Positions 52,160-64,000 of a stretch of DNA of 64,000 nucleotides are shown piece by piece. The translations under genes and the position numbers were made by a program. Source of the stretch: Glossina fuscipes (lineage: Eukaryota; Arthropoda; Insecta; Diptera; Glossinidae); assembly GCF_014805625.2 (NCBI RefSeq), contig NW_023998416.1, positions 31,622,068 through 31,686,067 of the forward strand, given 5' to 3'. Numbering within the stretch: position 1 is the stretch's first letter; the number at the start of each line of letters is the position of its first letter. The notes below the pieces were generated by a model. It did not search any database. It saw only the letters and a list, made by a program, of their open reading frames with translations, and was not told where the DNA came from.

Positions 52160-54050
52160 GAGCCAATTATACGTTTGTGGATTCGTAAACTGCATTTCTG
52201 TACACTACAAACTGAGCCGTGATCCTAGTACACATCCTCTTCAATGATGAGTATAATGAAGTGATATTGATCCGCCTTCCTTTTTTCCCCAGTTTAAGTA
52301 GAATTTTCTTTTTTTTGCAATTTTTTAAAGAAAATTCATTTAAAAATTTTGCAAGAAATATTGTAAAAGCAATTTTATTTTGTGCAACCTAACCAGCCAG
52401 GGAGAAGGGGATTTGTTTCAATTTAGTCTACACTTCCCTACAAATGGAATATCTTCACACAGCGTGGTACACTCAATTCAATTACAAATTTTTATTACAC
52501 ATGTTTTGCTTTGTTTCTCTCCGATAAAGTAAAACAAAGGATTTACATTTTGTCCAAATCTCAAGGCAGCCATCAAATGCCAATATCACAGCGTCATTGA
52601 TGTTTCTTATATCACATTTTTGGTTGTTTTTTTTTTTTGTTTTTCTTTCTGGCTGCTGACTTAGTTGATAACGTATTCGCAATACTCTGCTGACTTTTTC
52701 ATGTGCACCTTTAAATGTATTCCTGTGAAATCTGCGGAAATTTATCTAATCTATCAACTTTTCGCTTTCCTTCTTTAATCTGATTTAAGGATTTTGTTGG
52801 TGCGGTTTTCTCATTCCATAGCTGAAAGACCAAAATTCAGCAAATTAATAGTAGGTTTACGATGAAGTTGGTATCTTGTCAAAAACGAAATAACACGTAC
52901 GCGGTTAGAGTCGTGTAATGCAACTCATATCCATAATCTAACCGCAAAGTTCACATTTCTCTCTTCGTATAAAGTAATAAATAATTAAGCCAAAACACAT
53001 TGCCTTCGACATTTTGTACATATTTAATGAAATATAATGTTCAAGTTAAGTGATTTTAAATATCCCGAAGGCATTCACGCGTTGAGTTATGCATACAAAC
53101 TATGCAAGTTTTTGAATGCGACGCATATTACAACGAACTTTTTTTGTTTATAAGTTTTTCCTGTCATTACTGAAATGAGGCGGCATATTAGATTTTACCT
53201 TGCATTTGTAGTACCATATCATGAAATACAGATCGCGGACATCTTAAGTCTGGATAAGGCCGCAGGTATAAAAAAGTGACCATATCCGTCTGTATGTTGT
53301 TTAAAGCGAGCAATTATAAAATTAAGAAAAAAGACTAAAGACTGCCTGAGAGACACAATCAGGTTCCGTTAGCTCAGTTTTGTTTCCAAGCAGAAGAAGA
53401 GCAGCTTACAAACACAAGATTCGCTTATGATGTAAGAGACAGTTATCTAAAACTCACAAGAAATCGAAAAGCCTGTAACAAATCGTACCGATGAATCCAA
53501 TGCCATGCCTACATTGCATTAAATACTTTCCTCTTGTAATAGAGAATTTTGAGAAGATGGGAACCAAGGCATCGTCTTAGGGGCCACTTTACGCTACATC
53601 ATTTTCGATAATTTCAATCATTTTCGTACTTTCAATGAATTCGTGCAAAAAAGTCGGGAATGATTTCAAAGAAATTGCTTACTTAATAATTTAAATGCAC
53701 CGTATACCGCAGTAATTTCAAGTGAAATGTTTTAAGCTTTTGTGTTCGACAAGCAACTTTTGTTGTATGTTTGGGGGTTCGTTTATTTGCTCATAAAAAA
53801 GGAATGCCTGCAACGAACGCTGGAAAGGAAAATAAAATCAAATGTCATGTCGACAATAGATTATGTCGGTGACACCATAGAGGCCTATCCTGTTTGTTCC
53901 CGAAGTTGTTAATGATATTTTTTGCCGTTAATTTTTCACATTATTGTTTATATGTTGACAATAACTATCTATCTCTATAATTCTGAAAATGCCGCCCATG
54001 CCTCAGTGCAAAGACATCGTATAACGCGTGTGTATAATAATGAGATTTTT
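52160..54050. other. Non-coding stretch; one long-arm hairpin
   Basis: At 52901-52945 GCGGTTAGA and TCTAACCGC are perfect nine-base arms around a 27-base loop, which itself holds GAGT/ACTC. GCCGCAGGTATAAAAAAGTG near 53259 may be a decayed repeat end. No gene seen. Confidence 0.4.
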
Positions 54051-54056
54051 ATTTAT

Positions 54057-54548
54057 TTATTTCATATTCACTTCAATGGGCTTACAACTTAAATTAGTTT
54101 TAAAAGCATACCTCACTCTCCCGTAACTCGTTACGTTTTGTTTCATTTTTGTGGTTTTGTTCCTTTCACGCAAAGTTCTCTTTTTTACGGTTTCATATAA
54201 AAAGAAAACAAACAGAAATCCCTTACTCCTCCGACAATGATGATTAAATGTGCAGCGCATCAAGAGACAAGAAAAACAACCACATTTCAGAGTGTCAGAG
54301 TTACAAGCGTTAGAGTCGTCAGCAAGAGAAAATAGAACAAAAGCATAATAAAATATTTCAATTAATTTAGCAACCGCAGTATGAAACGTATATAAGTTAA
54401 ACAAGCAAACGGTAAATACAACTAAATGAACAAGAATAAGCGAAGAAGAAGAAGTCGAAAATATACTTAAAACACAATCATACGCATAGCATAGCATATG
54501 TAGGAAAGCTGTAAAAAACTGCTTGTGTTGCTCCCTCCATCGAAGCAA
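54057..54548 (-). other. Longest open frame in the intergenic DNA (163 codons), probably not a gene
   Basis: The predicted peptide starts MLRWREQHKQFF and has hydrophobic Leu/Phe/Val/Cys-rich stretches, then a basic tail (KKRTLRERNKTTKMKQN). No domain is recognised, there is no evident homology to known families, and the DNA is as AT-rich as its flanks. In more than 60 kb of six-frame sequence, one frame of this length is expected by chance or from an old repeat. Confidence 0.15.
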
Positions 54549-54559
54549 AAATCAAAACG

Positions 54560-55870
54560 TGTTTATGAACAAAAAAATTGTTTATTGTTTTATGTTCATG
54601 CTGTTAAACAGTTAAACAGTTTATGAGAGAGGATGGAGGAGGAATAAAAACAATTGCCCAACTTTTATATGTCGATTAATCAAATCAACGGACTATAAGA
54701 TCATAATTTCGTCGAAATAACAAATTTTCGTAATTAAAAATCTCGTCATCGTGTCTTCATCCTTGGAATACATTTTATATTTTAATTAGTTAGTTTCCTC
54801 GTTGATGTTCGTATAATTTTAATGAAATTTTACATTAACGAAAATGCTACTAAGTGTTTACTGCACTTGAAAAGCAAACTACGACATCTTCTTGGCAGAC
54901 GTGTTATGGTGTTCTAAAGAAAAACGCTCTTGCGTCACATGCATTTTATATGAATGAATATATAAATATTTTTGCATAATTTCCCGCAAATTCATTAGAA
55001 TTTTCGGTGCTTGCTGCATGACTGAATAAACATCCCTAGGCATCGGAAGTTTACTTAACCAGTTAACTGTGTGTCGACCACTTCGAAAAAATTCGCATTT
55101 AATTCGCATTGCAAAAATTCAGCGGTGGCGAGTATACTCGTCGTACACGAAATGTGTGCGATATGAAAGTTTGCTTGCAAGATGACAAAAATATTTTCTA
55201 AAATACATTATTACGGCAAATACACATTGATTATGACATAAGTTGATGATGAAATTCGACAAGGACGGATGGACGGATCATAACGTATATGCTCGTGACA
55301 AGACAAAAATTTGTACTTTTTTCATGACGAGTATACCCGTCCTACACAGTCAATTGGTTAAGGTTTTATTTTGAAACACACGCACGCATTTACATGATCA
55401 AACCAGTCTATGGACTCATTCAGGATAGAACTTAGCTTACGGCCTATCTTCTGCATATCTCTGGGAGTAGAGTAGGCGAATAACACAAAAAAAACGAATG
55501 CGAAGTTTTTCGCTAACTGCAACTTAACCAAACTGAATTTCTTCAATTTCTTTCGCCTTAAGCCTTATCTTTGATGTGCGCGTACACGAGCTAATATTCT
55601 TCAAATTGTAAACTTCTCACTTTTTCTTGGGTTTCCTCAAAATCGTAAGTAAGGGAAATTTTATGTAATTATAGTATACACGAGCTCTAGCAATCAGTCA
55701 TTTAATGTGCAATGAATGACCAAATTCTTCTCTGGCCAAAGACCCGCTCGTCGGTTTATCCATAGTTCTTTCCACAGGAAATTTTTTTTAATTTCCAGAA
55801 CTAATTTGTTAAGGAAGGGAGACTTCCGCACGTTAAATAGGAAGGATTTAGAAAAATTTATCACGGTTGA
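54560..55870. other. Non-coding; ATACTCGT-type repeat ends
   Basis: GCGAGTATACTCGTCGTACA (55128 on) and GACGAGTATACCCGTCCTAC (55326 on) are near-identical blocks in the same orientation about 200 bp apart. They bracket a GACGGATGGACGGATC block (55264 on), so this looks like a short degenerate non-autonomous element with direct terminal repeats. No gene. Confidence 0.4.
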
Positions 55871-55874
55871 ATCC

Positions 55875-56025
55875 ATTTTCAATACCCAGGATCAATCCTT
55901 GGGTTATAATACACCAAATGTCGCCTAAATATCTTAGAAATTGTGGCCTATAGTTTGAACGCAAACATTTATGTACGCAGATACGCATATGCCAACACAG
56001 CACAAGTGGTATTGGGTACGACGAA
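55875..56025 (+). mobile_element. Degenerate repeat, family C, copy 4
   Basis: CACCAAATGTCGCCTAAATA, TCTTAGAAATTGTGGCC, TAGTTTGAACGCAAAC and the end CACAAGTGGTATTGGGTACG (56001 on) parallel, in order, the copy at 49300-49545. The middle (the GACAGACAGATGG block) is missing. Confidence 0.5.
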
Positions 56026-56029
56026 CTGA

Positions 56030-58500
56030 TCGATAATTTTCACTTCTCTTTGATCGCATCTCTGGACCAATTTAATTGGTTTTACGACTAAGTTCAGTAA
56101 ATACACGGACACGTGAATATGATCATATTAATGTTGGTGCAAGCTCCTTAATGCGTGTTTAATTCTCTAAAAAAATAATTATAGCCCCTGCGAAGGATAA
56201 AGAAGACCCTTTTCCGCAATGTTGTGTATAGATTGAATCCAGAAAGCTACGCAAGCACATAACATGTAACAGAGCCAAAGTAAAGTCTACGGTATTTTAA
56301 GAAGTTTTTCTTTAATAAAATCAGTGAGGTATCTTTTTTGGGGATTTCCCAGCACATTATAAGCGCAGTGAAGATCGGAAAGGGCTATAGAAAAGAGGAG
56401 ACGTTAGCAATTAATAATAATTCCAAATGAAAGAAAGACCTTGAAAAATGTATTAAAGACAAAGAGTCAATGCTTAGGGTGTTTCGGCATTTGTCTAATC
56501 TTCGACGATCATAACAGTTGAACACGTTTAATAATGGAAAAAATGTTTACTTTCGCGTAGCATAGCAGCTTCACAGTGCCTTTAACGGTTAATTTCTAAT
56601 GAATTCAGATGAAATTTTGGCTTGGAAGTGCTCTTACAACAAAGCCAAAAGAAGGAAAGTAGGAAGGACTGTTAGTCGAACATGATTGCTTTCTTATTCT
56701 CTCAACCAACTTTCAGGAGAATTTATAAAATCCAATTTTTAAATTTTTTTAAAAATTCATGCATTTTATGAAAAACACTTTATTAGGTTTTCTTCTAATA
56801 TTCATTGGGATCTTAATGCCATTTTCGTTGTCATCCCTACATAACTCAGACTTGAGCTTGAACATTTTTTATATACATATTCCTTAGTAAGATATGGAAA
56901 TACGTACAACCGTACACATGTTTTATTTGGTATAAAAAATGGAGGGAAATTTTTTTTATTCTCGTTAAGCACATTTTTTTTTTTTTTTTCAATTTGATTT
57001 ATAGCGAAATGTAATGCAATGTGATGATGAGTGAAATTCTGTTGAGCAGAGAAGAGATGAAGAAAGAAGCAAGCAGTGAGTATAACGAGCGTACACGTAT
57101 GCTTTGCCTTACAAATTTGTTTGACAATAAACATACTGTTGTGCTGTGTGCAAATTGCCACATTTAACAAGTTTTATGTTTTACTGCAATTATTGTATAT
57201 CTCGCAAGTTTCTTTTTTTTCACTATTACTTGGTCTCCCCATCCCTCCTTCTTTCCTCTTTTCCTTCTGCTTGTCTGTTGTCCTTTTAATCCACTAGCAA
57301 GGTCTGCGCGCTTAAGTACCTGCTTGTATCGTTTAAAAGAGCGGCATTTCACTCCTTGTCTGCTATTTCTGCTTGCATTCATCTCCACGCCATTAGCGTG
57401 CAATGCTGAAGGCTTCGCATTTGCTGGATTTTTAACACATACTTTCCATTTAATGTTCTTCACGAACTAATATATATTCATAGTATTCTCCTTAACCTAA
57501 GCATTTATGCGTTTTGTTTAAAATTTTGAAACACATCCGTGTTTTTAAAGATTTATAATAAGAAAATTTCAAATTTATAAAAATTAAGGGAATTCCTTTT
57601 GTTAAAATTGATAAGCAAGGGCTACTTTCACCTCTACACCTCAAGGCTGATGTTTTCCTCAGATGGGATACAAAATTTGTTCTAGATTTCTTTTCGATAG
57701 TTTTTCGGAACAACGCGTGATGCGAAGGCAAACTGAGTCAGTCCCAGAAAAGGCCAATTGTATCCGTCTTAAATAAAAAACATGAGCAAACAACATTACA
57801 AACACTTTCAATTGAAAATCTTATACATTTTCTTCAGCACTACCGGACCTGAGTGAATTTACTAACTGCCTTCTTTATGACTACGCGCAAGAGCTGGCTT
57901 CCGTTCAGATTTTTATATGAAAGAAACTCGATTTGATCCAAAGATCCAGACGACCGGTGTCTTGAGGGTGCAGAAAATTTGACTGTACCTATATGGCATT
58001 GCCGTCGGAGCCAAAGGTATGTGCAAATGTTCAGCATGATCATCGATTGGAAGTTTGTTTCCATGCTGACAGTAAAACAAGTTAAGTACAACCTCATAAA
58101 AAGCAAAGATAATCAAAAAAAGAATCAAAGCAAAAAAAAAAAAAAAATGGAAAAGAAATGACGCATCAACTCAATTCCGTACACAAGCTTATCCACTGGG
58201 AAGCGATGGATAAAATTTCAATTTGAAGTTTGCATTTATTATATATCGCTCAATGTCTGTCATGTCATGTCAACGTCGTTATGTCATTAATGAAATGTCA
58301 TCGCATAACCAAATTGCATAAGTCTTATGCTGACAAAAATCTTCTGAAATTCTCTTTCTCTTCTTTTATAAGTCGTTACAAATTGCTTAGTATGTAGTAA
58401 CAGTTCAATGTTTTTTTATAGAATGATTTGCCAAGACACGATTCAGAGTCCACAATAACTCCATGATTAAATCCTAATTATTTTCTCTCGTGCATGCTAT
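56030..58500. other. Non-coding stretch, no gene recognised
   Basis: AT-rich with T and A runs (near 56973 and 58132). Minus-strand open frames at 56802-57170 and 57164-57463 have no motif. Confidence 0.4.
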
Positions 58501-60180
58501 TGAGGTTTGTAAACGCATAGCAGTCGCTAGGTACTATGGTTGAAGCAGTAATTCGAATGATAATTTTGCTGTCCTCAGCCCCAAATTTCTTATTCTCTTA
58601 TTTATTTTCAACTATAAAGCGCTCAGCTAACACTGCAATAATTACAAAAGCTATCAAAAAGTACCAAAACCAGACCGTGAGTCTAGGGTATCGGGGGACT
58701 GAAAGAGTGCTCAAGCAATCACCAAATTTTCATCCAAAAAGTGAATATACTTTCGTTTCGTACCTCATCTTTCGATTGTCGAGAATAATTTTTTCGATTT
58801 TTCTGATGTTTTTTGGCTATTTTTCTATAAAACTTGTCTAATAAGAATAACCCCGCAAAACTAAGAACTTCAATGCCAATTAATTATGACTTGTAGCCAG
58901 CAGCGATCTGACATCTGATGTAACATAAATATATAGCAACGAGAATGCCCACAAATTACAAATTCTTTTCAATGAAATTTCCTTTCTTTAATTCTATTGT
59001 TTAACGAAACATATCTCGACTCGATCTATGAAATTTCCAAGAAGAAATAAAACCTTATGCCGCAATTTCTTGCTTTAAAAGTCTCGTACATGTAACGCTT
59101 TAATGCATCTACACATTCAATTCTTGGTGAGATTTATTTGTCGAGTTATTTCATTAAAAAACGTCGGTTCGTTCTTTCACTATAGTTTGGGTTTTTTCTT
59201 GTTGTTGTGGTTCCCTTTGAGTTGTTTTCTGGTTTCACCGACAATATATTCTTTTCTTTTTTTTTTTTTTGGGAATTTCAATGTGATATAATATTATGCA
59301 ATCTTTTTCATGCGTTCTCTGCTCTTGGAAAACAATGGCAGCTTAAGATAAATATGACAATTTAGTATAACACAATCAAAGCTTTATTTACAATTTCATT
59401 ACGAAGATTTTGTGAAGAATGGGGGAAATTAACAAAAGCGAATGCTTGCCCATTCTCTACTGAGACTTTTAAGCAATTTTTAAGGAAATATCTAATATTC
59501 TCGTATTGCTATCTCATAAATCGTCTTTAACTGTAAAAATGTCAAATAATTCGACAAAAAGTTTATTCAAACTCTTAAGCAAATTCTTCCTTTACTTACA
59601 CACTTATAATTTCGATAGTTTGAAGGTCTTACGTGATTATGATTATACCCGAAGAATAGTATAACGTCCGACAAAAAGATTTACATTTTATAAAAAATTT
59701 AAAATCAAAATAAATGAAAAATGTTTCTGTTTTTATTTTCATTTAAGTTCATGCTTCACTTTAAAACAGAATACAGACAAAATTTCGAAAATCAAATACC
59801 CACTGTTCCTACTAAATACCTAACGTTGACGGAATTTGGGTTCAATTATAAGCAAAAAAAAATTACAAATCGAGGCAAATAAATTACAATAATTGTGTTC
59901 TTTGCAATTATTTGCGGAAAGATCCAACTTTTTAATGGAATTCTTGGCTTAGATAATCGATGCAGAAGTCAATGAAGAATAACATTGTGTGCGAGAATAT
60001 GATTTACATTTCAAAGAGAACCTGAAATACACTTTTCAATGCCTTTTGATCGAAATTAATCCCTAATAATAGTTTGACACAGAAATGAACTGCGACAAAT
60101 TTAGACCACATAAGTTTATTTTGTAGATTCCGACTTGTAAAAAGATTGTGGAGAAGATCTTCATATGAGAACCAAATCTA
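58500..60180. other. Non-coding stretch, no gene recognised
   Basis: AT-rich. The 101-codon plus-strand open frame at 58536-58841 is not recognised and lacks splice support. Confidence 0.4.
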
Positions 60181-60192
60181 ATTTTTAATACC

Positions 60193-60630
60193 TTATGACG
60201 AACACAGATGAGGAATAAGCAGATCTCTGACAAGAAAATGAAATTTATTAACTTTGAACAACGTCTTACATACATACATATATATATATACATATAAATG
60301 GTAATTTTGATCTCGCTTCCCATTCAAGGTATGTTCTTGCCGGGTAACAAGGTAAAATTTGTAATCTTTTATTACGAAATTAAATGAGAATAGTGATGTA
60401 GAGCACTTCATGGTCGGCTTGCCCGACGGTGTGCATTTCATTGATTTTAGTGCTAAATCCGCGCAAACTAAAATTAAAACGCCAAACTTAAAATGTAAAC
60501 CATTATCCCTAGCAAATGTTGAGTCTTCTTTAAAAGTTGCGCTAAATTGTAAAAAAATGTTGCATATAAGTAGGGGGTGAAACGGCAAGCTGATGAATAA
60601 AGTGAAAATAAATTGCAAACCACGTAACAT
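60193..60630. other. Interval open on both strands, unrecognised
   Basis: The minus strand is open for 145 codons from 60630. The plus strand is also open from about 60365 to a TGA near 60583, with a fairly normal-looking peptide (HFMVGLPDGVHFIDFSAKSA within it). Neither has a splice site or family match I can name. It could be debris of a transposon ORF. Confidence 0.15.
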
Positions 60631-60639
60631 CTTTATTAC

Positions 60640-61239
60640 ACTCTTAAAAACCGAACATCCTTGTCTTTGGTAAAAAATTAAAACTTTTCCGTTGCTTTCG
60701 CAAATATTTGTGTTTGCCTCATATTGAGTAGTAAAAGTAAATCATATTTTCGAACAAGCAGCATCCAAATTGCAAATCAAAAGTTTTAATGCGAAAGAAA
60801 TATACGTTAATTAAAATTTTCTTATAGGCAGTCCCCCTGTAAATATTATATACACTCAAATACCTCGTTCTTGTTCCAGTTTTCGCTGACCTCCAACTTT
60901 TGCCAGCTTTAATATTAATTGAATATTTTAAAAGTTGGCTAGACATAGCTCAACCTATTAGTCATTTTTTCTTTGAAAAAATAAGAAGCCTTACGAACCG
61001 TATTTTATAACCGCTTTCAACACACGTGGAAACGAGGCAACTGTTTAACAAACTTTCGGAAAATTGGTTGTTAAAATGTAAAGAGAAGAAGAACCTCAAA
61101 AAAAAAAAAACTTTTTTATCAGTTTTAGATGACATCGCCTGCTTAGTAATTTTAAAAATGTACTCTTTTTTTCTTCTATTTTTTTTTTTTTTTTTTCGTT
61201 TTGAAATATTATAATGTCGATATGGAAGGCTATGCATGA
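60640..61239. other. Non-coding stretch, nothing recognised
   Basis: AT-rich with A and T runs at 61100-61111 and 61180-61197. Confidence 0.4.
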
Positions 61240-61254
61240 AATACCATGTTGGTG

Positions 61255-61411
61255 ATCCGCCTGAGTGGCCGAGTAGGCAAGAGTCTCGACTAGCAACTGA
61301 ATAGTCGTGGGTTCAAACCTCAAGTGCGGTAGAGTTTTTTAATAACAGCCGATAGCCCTAGATGCTAGTGCTTTAAGACTTTAGTCTTAGAATTTATTCT
61401 CTGGCTAAATT

Positions 61412-61438
<27 letters not shown>
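61255..61438 (+). mobile_element. tRNA-derived SINE, subfamily B, copy 2 (complete, with target-site duplication)
   Basis: The 184-bp element starts ATCCGCCTGAGTGGCCGAGT and contains a near-consensus RNA polymerase III box A (TGGCCGAGTAGG) and box B (GGGTTCAAACCTC). The head resembles a class II (Leu/Ser-type) tRNA. It is followed by AAGTGCGGTAGAGTT, a short body with TTTAAGACTTTAGTCTTAGA, then TTTATTCTCTGGCTAAATTT and an (AAT)n tail. A perfect 15-bp target-site duplication, AATACCATGTTGGTG, flanks it at 61240-61254 and 61439-61453. The intact boxes and perfect duplication indicate a comparatively recent insertion. The TGCGGTAGAGTT block is shared with subfamily A. Confidence 0.95.
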
Positions 61439-61443
<5 letters not shown>

Positions 61444-64000
61444 CATGTTGGTGTATAGTCGACACAGAAGTGTAAAATGTATGTAATCGCGTTTGCTTGC
61501 CATGCCTTTTATGGGTAAGGGCCAATATCGCGACTTTCTTCTTATTTCGCATTCCATGCAACAAAAAAAAAAAAGAAAACAGTTTACAAACTCCAGTTGA
61601 ATCCATTTCGTAGTAAGCACATGACACAAGACGCGGTCTCAATTTGCCTGGCAGCGAACGGATTAAAAAGAAAGAAATGAATTTTATACTAACTGCTCTT
61701 AGATTGAAATGGACAAGTTGTAAGCTAAGTCCTCCCAGAGAAAGAAATGTAATTACAAGAGGGCGACAGAATGGCAGATGAGCACTTCCTTTAACAAGGG
61801 GATCAAGAAATTATTTACTCTGTGAACTAAGTTTGCCAAACGCATAGAAAACCTAACCTAAGCTTGATAAACTTAGCGTCAGCCCTTTAGTAGGCCACAA
61901 CGTAACGTAAGTTACTATCTATACGCATTATGTGTACCTAAGCATACTTGTATGAAAGCCGTTAAATTGTTTGTCAAGAAGATACATAGATTGCAAGTGT
62001 CATTCGCACGCATACACGAGTAGTGTCATCTTTTCGTACGTGTAGCGAAAAGTGTGTTACAAGTGCCACGCACTTAACATAGTAGAGGCATTCTTACTGC
62101 AGAGTACCACACACAAAACAATAAGCACACTTGTACACAAACTCATGCACGTGTATATGTAGGTATATTGTGTGTGTGTGGATGTTTGTGTGTCCGTCAC
62201 ATCATATCACTTATATATCATTCTCTTCAGAAAATGACAAATGATTGAAAATGCCATTCAAAGAACTAAATAAGCAACTATGAGCAGATGAGTAAGCGGA
62301 GTGTTGAATCTATAAACGGAATCATCCCTCTGTGAAGATAGATAAAACAAAAATAAGGAAATCGCAAACGATGAAAAAAGATGAATGACTAACGAGAAAT
62401 TGATACGAAATAATGTCATTTAAGGCAACTTATGCCATTGATATTTGAATAAATAAAAAAGATGATATATAACTATAAACAACTGAATTGTAAAGTAAAT
62501 AAAAATAAATAAAGCATAAAGCAAAAGCAAAACAGCAACCACTGAGAACAATAAAACATCAGTGAGCATGTCCAGACAACACATGTGTCAACGAAATAAA
62601 GAAAAAATAATTTTTTAAAATCACCTTTCAGGAGTAATTTTTTTTCGTTTTTGTTGTTTCTTTTTTTTTATTTATATTATCAAAAATAAATTAATTAATA
62701 AAATGTTGACAACACCTCATATACCGCATTTACACCATCGCGGCAGTGCTGCTGTGGAATTGGATAAAATCACTAACCTGAATACGGTACGTTAAGCTTA
62801 ACCAATATTTCATTTTATCATTATTTTACTAAAATATCTCTAAAATAAATGTTTATTTAAAAGAAAAAAGAGAAGCTAAAGTAATCTTGGGCAAAATTTA
62901 AAACAAAAAAAAGAAAAAAAATTTCACTCAATCAAAAGTTTTCAACACATCAGAGGAACTTTGCAATTTATTAAACAAACACCATCAACACGAAAATCCA
63001 TCGCAATTATAAAAATAAAATATACACAATCCTTACATGGTAGTAGAGTAGACGCAAACAATAGAAAATTATGTTCGGAGTAACGAAAGAAAATGAATCC
63101 GTATACGTTCATGTATTGCTAAAATTGATGCATAGCAACTACAGAACCTTTTGTTAGCTATGCATACATTCGTATGTCTGCACTTATATATAAAAGTATA
63201 CAAATTGCTATTAACCGAAAATAAACAAAAAAAAATCTATTGGTTTTCTGTGATAGTTCAAATGAGGTGAAGCCGCTCACATGTTGGGACAATCAAAAAT
63301 AAGGGCAATCGTGACCCTAGCGTTCTTTTACGCCATATAGACGCACGTAGTCAATAATCTTAATGATATAAAAATAAATAAGAAAATGATGTTCGCCTTA
63401 ATAGGCATCTTCGACATCTGTCTTCCCCAAAATGCTACATAAGATTTATTACCACTAGAACCATCACATGGGTCAATGGGACCCTTTGTTTCATAGTTTG
63501 AGCCTATGTAAAATTCCAAAATTGTTTGGTTGGACCGTTAAATATGGTATTTATATATACTTACAATTTCTCTACCTGGTCTAGTTTTCTAGACAGACAT
63601 GACATTTACTTAGTTGTAACAAAGTGAATGAACTTGACCCAGATTCTTTATGAAATGGAAAAGAAGCTGAGATTCGATGCAAGCATTCCCTGATTGATTA
63701 ACAAGCCATGATTTATCAAATGTCTGTGATTTGGCCTTGTAAACGCCCCCAAGACAAATTCAAAGGAACATTAATAATTTCTTCAGATTTATGTCTATAA
63801 GATTTTTGGTATACCGTGAATATATTTCCAAAAATTTGCTACGCAAACCCTTGCAAAATTCATTTATATTCAATACATTCTGAAGCACTTGAACACGTTC
63901 TTCGCCGAATTACAAACGGAATTGAACCGAACAAGTAGATGCACATTTGGCTAACTGGGCGGATTGAGCTTAATCAATGCGGAATCTTAAGCTAATCCAG

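Overview
This window is eukaryotic, AT-rich, intron-bearing DNA with long homopolymers, many CAA/TTG-type triplet runs, tRNA-derived SINEs and decayed transposons. It looks like a higher dipteran fly. The serine protease exons resemble Drosophila proteins (CG3355-like, from memory), and the sparse coding and repeat style would suit a tephritid or similar large-genome fly. That placement is inference. No prokaryotic features are present.

Layout. At the left edge a secreted trypsin-fold serine protease gene lies on the minus strand. Exon 1 (1149-1371, signal peptide) and exon 2 (702-943, activation site R|IVGG and catalytic His) are joined by a 205-bp intron whose splice signals and phase agree. 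The exons for the catalytic Asp and Ser are off the left edge. At the right edge I infer a first coding exon of a plus-strand gene (62703-62786), ending at a canonical GTACGT donor. The rest of that gene would lie to the right. Between them are about 61 kb with no gene I can support, so the two gene starts are divergent.

The intervening DNA is not featureless. It holds (a) a tRNA-derived SINE superfamily with two subfamilies: four copies of one (3735-3895, 16505-16690, 27975-28225, 30327-30402) and two of the other (39225-39360, 61255-61438), the last with a perfect 15-bp target-site duplication; (b) a decayed mariner transposase at 17330-17800; (c) a small LINE reverse-transcriptase-like remnant at 52010-52143; (d) two families of degenerate non-autonomous repeats scattered throughout; (e) a degenerate minisatellite at 44862-45528; and (f) many microsatellites. 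Possible regulatory or structural signals include paired CACGTG E-boxes about 1.1 kb upstream of the protease start codon, a GC-elevated island at 9540-10080, a 22-bp perfect palindrome at 46763-46784, and four consecutive hairpins at 51155-51239.

I did not find a new biological system. The most useful results are the two gene ends, the SINE superfamily and the minisatellite.
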